A DNA stretch of 5,448 nucleotides from Desulfocapsaceae bacterium (GTDB lineage: Bacteria; Desulfobacterota; Desulfobulbia; Desulfobulbales; Desulfocapsaceae): positions 1-5,448 of the forward strand of contig JAOZLO010000218.1 of NCBI GenBank assembly GCA_029934775.1. The letters are read 5' to 3'. This document shows positions 1-5,359 of the stretch, piece by piece; position 1 is the first letter of the stretch; every line of letters begins with the position of its first letter. Position numbers and translations under genes: made by a program. Under the pieces are notes generated by a model that was not told where the DNA came from, did no database searches, and worked only from the letters and a program-made list of their open reading frames with translations.

Positions 1-50
1 CGGGGAGCCGTGGCTTTCCGTCCCTGTCTTACGACAGGTTTGGCTTTATC
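1..50 (-). ncRNA. GEMM-I cyclic dinucleotide riboswitch aptamer, 5' half (partial, runs off the left edge)
   Basis: Read on the minus strand, this stretch matches the core of the GEMM-I (c-di-GMP-I) aptamer. It has AAGCCAAACC (37-46), then a perfect 6-bp hairpin CCTGTC/GACAGG (33-38 with 23-28) capped by the GNRA-type loop GTAA (29-32). This is followed by GGGACGGAAAGCC (12-24) and ACGG, the start of the second helix, which continues outside the window. Against the Vibrio Vc2 aptamer, as I remember it, the conserved CAAACC, GGGACG and AAAGCC blocks are all present. The base pair Vc2 forms as G21-C46 is replaced here by C (43) and G (18), a compensatory change. The stacking adenine (A47) is at 17. 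The position-20 base, which helps choose the ligand, is G (44), favouring c-di-GMP over cGAMP. The second helix, expression platform and regulated gene lie off the edge, so on/off behaviour cannot be read. The family call is firm; the ligand is inferred. Confidence 0.86.
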
Positions 51-126
51 TTTTTTTTACAGACCTGGGACAGAATAACTTTGACAGGTAAATGCAAACT
101 CCGATCTGAATAGTCCCTTTAATTGA

Positions 127-156
127 ATTTTATGCTACCGGAAGGCTGTCTGTCAA
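127..156 (-). promoter_or_regulatory. Candidate sigma-70-type promoter for the riboswitch transcript
   Basis: On the minus strand a perfect TTGACA (151-156) is followed after 18 nt by TAAAAT (127-132), one mismatch from TATAAT. Transcription would begin near 119-120, giving about 70 nt of leader before the GEMM-I aptamer. The site lies beyond the leuA terminator hairpin, so the riboswitch gene would have its own transcript. It is predicted from sequence only. Confidence 0.6.
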
Positions 157-167
157 GGACAAGGAAA

Positions 168-209
168 CAGAAGACAAAAGAGGTCAAGTCTGCTATTGAG
201 CAGACTTGA
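168..209 (-). terminator. Probable transcription terminator of leuA
   Basis: Starting 13 nt past the leuA stop codon, on the minus strand, is a perfect 11-bp inverted repeat: TCAAGTCTGCT (184-194) and AGCAGACTTGA (199-209), with a 4-nt loop. It is followed on the minus strand by CCTCTTTTGTCTT (about 171-183). The U-run is interrupted, so termination may be incomplete or factor-assisted, but the position and perfect stem support a terminator. It separates leuA from the riboswitch-led transcript. Confidence 0.75.
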
Positions 210-222
210 GCCCTGTCGCTCT

Positions 223-1902
223 TTACTTCATCCTGTTCAAGCTACTCAAAACAGCCTTTACCGAGGCGATAATAATATCTGTATCAACTGCAACTCCCCA
301 TTTTACATCCCCGTCAGGATATTCAATTTCAATATAGGCGGCGGCCCGGGCGCTTGAGCCACCATTCAAGGCGTGCTCGTGATAGTTGCGTAGACGAAAA
401 TCCCCCGTTATTTCGGTCTTCAACGCGGTACAGAAAGCATCCAGAGGCCCATTACCTGTGGCGGAGATGGTCTTTTCTTCACCATTTACCAGCAGGGTGG
501 ATTCCACATCGGCAAAAGAGTCATTCTTGCTTGCAGCGATATGTCTTTTATTCACATGAAAAGTTTTCAGTTCATACGGTGATTGCGGTGCAAGATATGC
601 ATCATGAAATGCCTGGTAAATTTCTTCATGCCTCAACTCCCGGCCTTCTATTTCTGTTACCACCTGGATAATTTTCCCAACTTCAGGATGCATATCTTTC
701 GGCATTTTAAAACCATAATCCTTATCAAGGACATAGGCCACTCCGCCTTTGCCCGACTGGCTGTTGATCCGAATAACAGACTCATATGTTCTTCCTACAT
801 CAGACGGGTCAATCGGCAGATAGGGTACCTCCCACACGTCATGATCTGAAGATTCATACTGTTCCATTCCTTTGTTAATGGCATCCTGGTGGGAGCCAGA
901 GAAAGCTGTATATACGAGCTCACCTGCGTAGGGCTGCCTGGGGTGAACTGTCAGGCGGGTTACTCTCTCATAAATATCAATCAATTCGTTAATATTTCCC
1001 ATGTTCAGCCCAGGGTCTACTCCCTGGGTAAACATGTTCAGAGCGAGGGTTACTATATCCACATTGCCGGTTCTCTCACCGTTGCCAAAGAGAGTCCCCT
1101 CCACCCTCTCTCCTCCTGCCATAAGGGCGAGTTCAGTGGCGGCAACTGCACACCCACGATCATTATGCGCATGTAAACTCAGGATAATAGAATCCCGGTT
1201 TGAAATTTTGTTACAGAACCACTCTATCTGGTCAGCGTAAATGTTGGGGCTTGACATCTCCACCGTTGCGGGCAGGTTGATAATCATTTTATTTTCGGGA
1301 GTCGGCTGCCAGGTATCTTTTACCGCCTCGCATATCTCAAGAGCAAATTCCAGCTCTGTTCCGGTGAAACTTTCAGGGGAATATTCATAAATATATTTTG
1401 TTTCCGGAAACCTGGCGGCCTCCTCCTTTATAAGTTTTGCACCGAAAACAGCAAGCTCAACTATCTCTTTTCTGCTCATATGAAAGACGGTCCTGCGCTG
1501 CAGTGTAGAGGTGGAATTATAGAGATGAATAACCGCCTTACCTGCGCCTCTTACCGACTCGAAGGTTTTTTTGATCAAACTTTCACGTGCAGGGGTCAAG
1601 ACCTGGATCAATACATCATCGGGGATCAGGTTCTGTTCGATTAGAGTTCTGGTGAACTCGAATTCAAGCTCTGAGGCTGAAGGAAAACCAACCTCAATTT
1701 CCTTAAAACCGATCTCCAGCAGCATCTTGAACATCTCCATTTTTTTTTCATGACTCATCGGCTGGATAAGTGCCTGATTACCATCACGGAGGTCGACACT
1801 GCACCATGTTGGTGCCTTGGTAATTATTTTTCCCGGCCAGGTACGATCGGGCAAATCAACAGGTGGATATGGACGATATTTTTTAACTAATTCTGGATTC
1901 AT
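223..1902 (-). CDS. leuA: 2-isopropylmalate synthase (type 2, fungal/actinobacterial-like)
   Basis: This enzyme condenses acetyl-CoA with 2-ketoisovalerate to 2-isopropylmalate, the committed step of leucine synthesis, in the cytoplasm (EC 2.3.3.13). The 559-residue protein begins with the KYRPYPPVDLPDRTWP signature of the longer LeuA type (TIGR00970-like). The catalytic TIM barrel carries SVDLRDGNQ (R39, D40), the HAHND metal motif (H244, H246) and GNGERTGN (276 region, ending at N280). These match Mycobacterium tuberculosis R80/D81, H285, H287 and N321 with a constant offset of 41. The C-terminal regulatory domain (about 430-555) has GNGPLDA at 483-489, the region that binds leucine in the family, so feedback inhibition is likely. 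The start is supported by AAGGAG 7 nt upstream of the ATG. Expression appears to be controlled by the leader-peptide attenuator upstream. No truncation or missing catalytic residue was seen. It is transcribed divergently from ilvB. Confidence 0.97.
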   Translation of the reverse strand: MNPELVKKYRPYPPVDLPDRTWPGKIITKAPTWCSVDLRDGNQALIQPMSHEKKMEMFKMLLEIGFKEIEVGFPSASELEFEFTRTLIEQNLIPDDVLIQVLTPARESLIKKTFESVRGAGKAVIHLYNSTSTLQRRTVFHMSRKEIVELAVFGAKLIKEEAARFPETKYIYEYSPESFTGTELEFALEICEAVKDTWQPTPENKMIINLPATVEMSSPNIYADQIEWFCNKISNRDSIILSLHAHNDRGCAVAATELALMAGGERVEGTLFGNGERTGNVDIVTLALNMFTQGVDPGLNMGNINELIDIYERVTRLTVHPRQPYAGELVYTAFSGSHQDAINKGMEQYESSDHDVWEVPYLPIDPSDVGRTYESVIRINSQSGKGGVAYVLDKDYGFKMPKDMHPEVGKIIQVVTEIEGRELRHEEIYQAFHDAYLAPQSPYELKTFHVNKRHIAASKNDSFADVESTLLVNGEEKTISATGNGPLDAFCTALKTEITGDFRLRNYHEHALNGGSSARAAAYIEIEYPDGDVKWGVAVDTDIIIASVKAVLSSLNRMK

Positions 1903-2002
1903 TATTTACTCCTTTTTGATGGCTTCGTAGAAATTCTCCACCTATTCAGCCATCGAAAATTTCAGGTTTTTACTAAATTGTTTTTTTATCATTTCAAAAA
2001 AC

Positions 2003-2039
2003 AAAAAAAAAGGGCCACGATTTTTCAACCGCGGCCCTT
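2003..2039 (-). terminator. Attenuator (intrinsic) terminator in the leuA leader
   Basis: On the minus strand, AAGGGCCGCG (2030-2039) pairs with CGTGGCCCTT (2010-2019). The stem is 10 bp with one G-U, and can extend by a G-U and a U-A pair to leave a 6-nt loop. It runs into an uninterrupted U9 (2003-2011), then G and U6. The U-tract is only on this strand, so the terminator acts on RNA heading into leuA. It ends 100 nt before the leuA start and follows the leucine-rich leader peptide, so it is the 3:4 stem of an attenuator and not an end-of-gene terminator. Confidence 0.93.
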
Positions 2040-2096
2040 CAAGTTCTGTATAGTTTACTCTATCTTAACTATACCTCCCCCGCATCAGCCACGGTC
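2027..2096 (-). promoter_or_regulatory. Candidate antiterminator of the leucine attenuator
   Basis: Leader RNA from codons 15-18 of the leader peptide, GACCGTGGCT (2087-2096), can pair with GGCCGCGGTT (2027-2036), the ascending arm of the terminator. This gives 10 contiguous pairs including three G-U. Both this segment and the descending terminator arm contain CGTGGC, as expected when two segments compete for one partner. A protective fold is also visible: GGTC (2107-2110) with GACC (2093-2096), inside a 7-bp stem pairing 2124-2130 with 2075-2081. A ribosome stalled at the leucine codons would break the protective fold and free the antiterminator. The pairings were worked out by hand, without energies. 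Confidence 0.68.
2048..2074 (-). promoter_or_regulatory. Perfect 8-bp hairpin spanning the leader-peptide stop codon
   Basis: GTATAGTT (2048-2055) and AACTATAC (2067-2074) are perfect inverted repeats around an 11-nt loop. In the minus-strand RNA the 5' arm contains the TAG stop of the leader peptide (2069-2071). The hairpin lies between the antiterminator arm and the terminator, so it could bring them together or act as a pause or ribosome-release element. It has no U-tract and is not itself a terminator. Confidence 0.55.
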
Positions 2097-2140
2097 GTAA
2101 TAAGTAGACCCAATAGTAGAGAGAGGGGAGTATTTTTCAT
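2069..2140 (-). CDS. leuL: Leucine operon leader peptide (attenuator leader)
   Basis: This is a 23-codon open frame: ATG at 2138-2140, TAG at 2069-2071. Residues 6-13 read LSLLLGLL: six leucines in eight codons (CTC, CTA, CTA, TTG, CTA, CTT). CTA is used three times, while I saw none when reading the leucine codons of ilvB by eye. AAAAGG lies 10 nt before the ATG. The frame sits about 40 nt after a promoter, and its stop is 29 nt before the attenuator terminator. Its role is to couple leucyl-tRNA supply to leuA transcription: slow decoding of the leucine run favours the antiterminator. The peptide itself is not expected to have a function. It is not similar in sequence to the E. coli LeuL peptide beyond the leucine run, so the name reflects position and mechanism. 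Confidence 0.88.
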   Translation of the reverse strand: MKNTPLSLLLGLLITTVADAGEV

Positions 2141-2186
2141 TCTGTCTGTACCTTTTAGTTTTATCCGTCTGTATCAATAGTATTTA

Positions 2187-2214
2187 TGTATACAGCAGTT
2201 CACATAATTGTCAA
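2187..2214 (-). promoter_or_regulatory. Promoter of the leuA leader transcript
   Basis: On the minus strand a perfect TTGACA (2209-2214) is followed after 16 nt by TATACA (2187-2192). Transcription should start near 2180, about 40 nt before the leader-peptide ATG. The -10 box lies inside the palindrome TGTATACA (2187-2194), which could also be a protein site, though nothing else supports that. The box quality and fit to the leader make this the best promoter in the gap. Confidence 0.78.
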
Positions 2215-2282
2215 GCGGGTTTGAGTGCTTTTCCATTTACTCTGTTTTTTTCCTGCACTATTGCTCTGACAGGTTTTGCTGG

Positions 2283-2311
2283 TTGACATATAGAGTTTTC
2301 ACCTATATATT
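2283..2311 (+). promoter_or_regulatory. Candidate sigma-70-type promoter of ilvB
   Basis: TTGACA (2283-2288) is followed after 17 nt by TATATT (2306-2311). An alternative -10, TATATA at 2304-2309, gives a 15-nt spacer. The transcript would start near 2318, leaving a short leader of about 68 nt. That leader holds only a weak 5-bp hairpin (CCCTT/AAGGG near 2330-2344) and no terminator, so no leader-peptide attenuation is seen on this side. AAGGA (2373-2377) is the ribosome binding site, 9 nt before the ilvB ATG. Confidence 0.62.
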
Positions 2312-2386
2312 TTTTCTTCCAATGAGATTCCCTTTCCCGAAGGGCAACACATCCAATTTTCAAATTTTTCATAAGGAAAAAAATTA

Positions 2387-4087
2387 ATGGGGAAAATTAC
2401 CGGCGCCCAGGCAGTAGTCAAATGTCTTGAAGAAGAAGGCGTTAAGACAATATTTGGATATCCCGGGGGGGCTGTCCTCGATCTTTTTGATGCGGTAATG
2501 GATTCTAATTTGACAAATGTGGTGGTTCGTCACGAGCAGGCTGCAGTCCACGCCGCCGACGGAATGGCAAGGGCTACAGGAGAGGTAGGTGTTGCTATTC
2601 TGACCTCGGGACCGGGTGCAACCAATGGTGTAACTGGAATTGCAACAGCCTATATGGACTCAGTCCCCATGGTCATCCTGACCGGCCAGGTACCACGGCA
2701 CCTTATTGGAAATGATGCTTTTCAAGAAGTAGATATTGTCGGTATTACCAGGCCCTGTACAAAACACAATTACCTTGTGAGCACGCTTGACGACCTGGTT
2801 TCAACTCTTCGAGAGGCTTTCCATATCGCCCGTTCAGGGCGTCCCGGACCGGTCCTGGTCGACCTTCCCAAAGATATCATGGCCAGTACACTCACCTACC
2901 CGCCTAAAGCACCTGTAAGCATACCAAACTATCAACCAACCTATGCCCCCGATCCCGGCCAGATTGATAAAGCATGCAGGATGATAATGGAGGCCAGGAC
3001 ACCGGTCCTCTATGTCGGTGGCGGTGTCATTCTCTCCGATTCAAACAGGGAACTTACAGAACTTGCAACCAGGCTTACTATTCCTGTTACCATGACCCTG
3101 ATGGGGCTGGGAGCATTTCCCGGCAACCATGAATTATCGATGGGGATGCTGGGGATGCATGGCACTTACACGGCAAATATGGCCGTTGCCAAATGTGACC
3201 TGCTGATCTCTGTCGGCGCAAGATTTGATGACCGCGTAACCGGTAAGCTTGATGATTTTGCGACAAATGCAAGGATCATCCATATTGATATTGATCCCAC
3301 ATCAATAAGTAAAAATGTAAAGGTTGACGTCCCTATCGAGGCAGATTGTAAAAATGCACTTTCTGCCATGAACAGCTGGTTTGACAAAGAATCCAGTTTT
3401 AATCCTGAAAAAAATTCTGCCCGTGTTGAACCATGGCTGGAACAGATCAGAGAATGGACAGAAAAACATCCCCTCTCCTATATAGATGACAGTGAGATTA
3501 TCAAGCCCCAGTATGTCGTGGAACAGTTTGATCTCCTCACCGGAGGCGATGCCATAATAACCACTGAAGTTGGACAAAACCAGATGTGGGCGGCCCAGTT
3601 TTACAGGTACAACACCCCACGGAGATTTTTAACTTCAGGAGGATTGGGAACCATGGGTTATGGAATGCCTGCGGCAATAGGGGCACAAATGGCCTTTCCG
3701 GACAAGACAGTCATCGATATTGCAGGCGATGGCTCAATCCAGATGAATATTCAGGAACTTGCAACTGCGAGGCAATACAACTGCCCCATAAAGATTGCAA
3801 TTTTAAATAATAATTTTCTGGGCATGGTAAGGCAGTGGCAGGAACTTTTTTACGAGAGCAGATATGCCTCCACTGTCATGGATGTTGTCCCGGATTTTAT
3901 TGATCTTGCTAAAGCATTCGGGGCTGTCGGGCTTCGGGCATCCACCAAAAATGAAGTAATTCCGGTTATCAAAGAAGCACTTGCAACAGATAATGTAGTC
4001 GTTATGGATTTCAAGATTGAAAGAGAGGAAGGGGTCTACCCTATGGTCCCCGCAGGCAAACCTACTACTGAAATGCTGCTTGTCTAA
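2387..4087 (+). CDS. ilvB: Acetolactate (acetohydroxyacid) synthase, large catalytic subunit
   Basis: This thiamine-diphosphate enzyme makes 2-acetolactate from two pyruvates, or 2-aceto-2-hydroxybutyrate with 2-ketobutyrate, the first common step of valine, leucine and isoleucine synthesis (EC 2.2.1.6). The 566 residues are typical of the family. The N-terminal pyrimidine-binding domain has FGYPGG (23-28), the catalytic glutamate E50 in RHEQ and SGPGATN (74-80). GQVPR (100-104) and DAFQE (110-114) follow. A central domain of the FAD-binding type covers about 190-340. The C-terminal pyrophosphate-binding domain has GDGS (447-450) through NNN (474-476), then MVRQWQ, where W484 is the substrate-pocket tryptophan typical of anabolic AHAS. 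The start has AAGGA 9 nt upstream. Oddly, no small regulatory subunit (ilvN) or ilvC follows; psd starts 23 nt downstream. A catabolic ALS is less likely given the RHEQ, DAFQE and RQW pattern and the neighbouring leuA. Confidence 0.96.
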   Translation: MGKITGAQAVVKCLEEEGVKTIFGYPGGAVLDLFDAVMDSNLTNVVVRHEQAAVHAADGMARATGEVGVAILTSGPGATNGVTGIATAYMDSVPMVILTGQVPRHLIGNDAFQEVDIVGITRPCTKHNYLVSTLDDLVSTLREAFHIARSGRPGPVLVDLPKDIMASTLTYPPKAPVSIPNYQPTYAPDPGQIDKACRMIMEARTPVLYVGGGVILSDSNRELTELATRLTIPVTMTLMGLGAFPGNHELSMGMLGMHGTYTANMAVAKCDLLISVGARFDDRVTGKLDDFATNARIIHIDIDPTSISKNVKVDVPIEADCKNALSAMNSWFDKESSFNPEKNSARVEPWLEQIREWTEKHPLSYIDDSEIIKPQYVVEQFDLLTGGDAIITTEVGQNQMWAAQFYRYNTPRRFLTSGGLGTMGYGMPAAIGAQMAFPDKTVIDIAGDGSIQMNIQELATARQYNCPIKIAILNNNFLGMVRQWQELFYESRYASTVMDVVPDFIDLAKAFGAVGLRASTKNEVIPVIKEALATDNVVVMDFKIEREEGVYPMVPAGKPTTEMLLV

Positions 4088-4110
4088 TCCCCTGCATTTA
4101 AGGCACTATT

Positions 4111-4755
4111 ATGCTGACACCTCAAGTTCCCGTTGCCAAAGAGGGATATCCTTTTATTGGCATCGTAGTTTTTTGTACTTTGATTTTTGCGCTCTTGGAT
4201 CTGCTGATCCCGGCGGCTGTTTTTCTCGTACTGACAATCTTTGTTCTCAGCTTTTTCCGAGATCCTGAACGGTTTATTCCACCGCAGGAAAATAGCCTGG
4301 TATCTCCTGCCGATGGAAAAATTCTTTTAGTTGAAAAGGTCGACGACGATAGATTCACAGCTGACAAAGCCTACAAAATATCGATCTTCATGAATGTGTT
4401 CAATGTTCATGTGAACCGGATCCCCTTTAGTGGGAAGGTTGAAAAAATCATCTATTCTCCCGGCAAATTTTACTCGGCAGACAGTGAAAAAAGTGCCCTG
4501 CAGAACGAATATTGCGCAACTGTCATCACCACCTCAGACGGCAAAAAACTCGCCTTTGTCCAGGTGGCAGGGCTCATTGCCCGCAGGATCATCTGCTGGC
4601 TGGAACCTGGTGATCATGCGGACAAGGGGAAACGCTACGGCCTTATCAGATTTGGTTCCAGAGTCGACCTGTACCTCCCCCTTGACACGGAGATTATCGT
4701 ACAGTCCGGGCAGAAGGTTCGTGCCGGAGAATCAATCCTGGGGTATCTCGGTTAA
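4111..4755 (+). CDS. psd: Phosphatidylserine decarboxylase, short (PSD-A) type proenzyme
   Basis: The enzyme decarboxylates phosphatidylserine to phosphatidylethanolamine at the inner membrane (EC 4.1.1.65). The 214-residue protein is the short form. Two hydrophobic segments near the N-terminus (about 13-31 and 33-49) anchor it. FFRDPER and SPADGK (around 48-70) follow, then the FMNVFNVHVNRIP block and CWLEPGD. The self-cleavage site is in RFGSR: G182-S183, where S183 would become the pyruvoyl group, leaving a beta chain of 182 and an alpha chain of 32 residues. The ATG is preceded by AAGG with 7-nt spacing and lies 23 nt after the ilvB stop, so the two are probably co-transcribed. The phosphatidylserine synthase gene pssA, a frequent neighbour of this psd type, is not in the window. 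No damage was seen. Confidence 0.95.
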   Translation: MLTPQVPVAKEGYPFIGIVVFCTLIFALLDLLIPAAVFLVLTIFVLSFFRDPERFIPPQENSLVSPADGKILLVEKVDDDRFTADKAYKISIFMNVFNVHVNRIPFSGKVEKIIYSPGKFYSADSEKSALQNEYCATVITTSDGKKLAFVQVAGLIARRIICWLEPGDHADKGKRYGLIRFGSRVDLYLPLDTEIIVQSGQKVRAGESILGYLG

Positions 4756-4762
4756 ATCAGCC

Positions 4763-5353
4763 TTGCGAATTATAAGTGGAACAGCTAGAGGAAAGAAACT
4801 TATAGCACCTGCGGAACAGACGTCCGCTATCCGACCCACTTCCGATCGCGCCCGGGAAGCACTTTTCAGTATACTGGGGGATCGTATCCGACAGGCAAAT
4901 GTTCTGGATCTTTTTGCGGGAACAGGGGCGGTTGGGCTGGAAGCATTCAGCAGAGATGCCGGATACGTTATTTTTGTGGACAATGACAAGACAGCCCTGA
5001 AAATACTGAAAAAAAATATCCTGCGCTGTCATGCCGGGTATACCGGTGACTGCGAGCTCCGTGTAATACGACATGATTTAACACGCGGCCTGCCTCTGAA
5101 TAAGCTCCCAAAAAAATTAATCTCTGAATTTGATTTGATTTTTGCTGACCCGCCATACTCAAAAAACCTTTCCATTAATATAATTAATCTGCTAAACAGC
5201 AGTAACCTTTTATCATCAGACGGGATGCTGGTTATAGAAGAGCGATTTAACGTTACTCTTCCAGCCGGCTGTTCAAATATTGTGCTCGTAGATAAACGAA
5301 CCTACGGCGAGGCCACGTTTTCGTTTTATGAAAAAACTTCCCGACAGGAGTAA
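4763..5353 (+). CDS. rsmD: 16S rRNA (guanine(966)-N2)-methyltransferase
   Basis: This SAM-dependent enzyme methylates N2 of G966 in 16S rRNA during 30S assembly (EC 2.1.1.171). With the TTG start at 4763 the protein has 196 residues and begins (M/L)RIISGTARGKKL, matching the MRxISG opening of the family. RPTSDRAREALF (24-35) is the conserved N-terminal block. Motif I, VLDLFAGTGAVGLE (47-60), binds SAM. The catalytic DPPY is at 129-132 after DLIFA. TTG lies 7 nt after the psd stop without a clear Shine-Dalgarno sequence, suggesting translational coupling. An in-frame GTG at 4721 has GAAGG only 3 nt upstream and would add 14 residues not typical of the family. The frame stays open back into psd to an ATG at 4430, but those codons are a shadow of psd. 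coaD follows, the common rsmD-coaD order. Confidence 0.93.
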   Translation: MRIISGTARGKKLIAPAEQTSAIRPTSDRAREALFSILGDRIRQANVLDLFAGTGAVGLEAFSRDAGYVIFVDNDKTALKILKKNILRCHAGYTGDCELRVIRHDLTRGLPLNKLPKKLISEFDLIFADPPYSKNLSINIINLLNSSNLLSSDGMLVIEERFNVTLPAGCSNIVLVDKRTYGEATFSFYEKTSRQE

Positions 5354-5359
5354 TGTCAA

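Noticed and set aside
23..60. Plus-strand hairpin CCTGTC/GACAGG followed by T8, resembling a rho-independent terminator.
   Set aside because: The T-run begins 12 nt after the stem, too far for intrinsic termination. The hairpin and flanks are fully explained by the minus-strand GEMM-I aptamer.
354..1240. Several plus-strand open frames of 79-105 codons opposite leuA.
   Set aside because: Their products show no recognisable motif, and they lie antisense to a clearly conserved coding sequence.
2187..2194. Palindrome TGTATACA over the leuA -10 box as a repressor operator.
   Set aside because: It is only 8 nt, has no second copy found nearby, and can arise from a TATACA -10 box alone.
1903..2214. 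T-box riboswitch controlling leuA.
   Set aside because: There is no T-box consensus (AGGGUGGNACCGCG-like) or specifier stem, and the leader peptide and ribosome-stalling layout account for the terminator.
2322..2387. Small open frame of 21 codons (MRFPFPKG...) in the ilvB leader whose TAA overlaps the ilvB ATG (TAATG).
   Set aside because: It has no Shine-Dalgarno, has few leucine, valine or isoleucine codons, and no terminator or competing hairpins follow it. The ATG is only about 4 nt from the predicted transcript start. The overlap is probably accidental.
4430..4762. Plus-strand reading frame continuous with rsmD but extending 111 codons upstream.
   Set aside because: It lies wholly within psd in another frame apart from the last few codons, and it carries no family motif before LRIISG. 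It is a shadow of psd.
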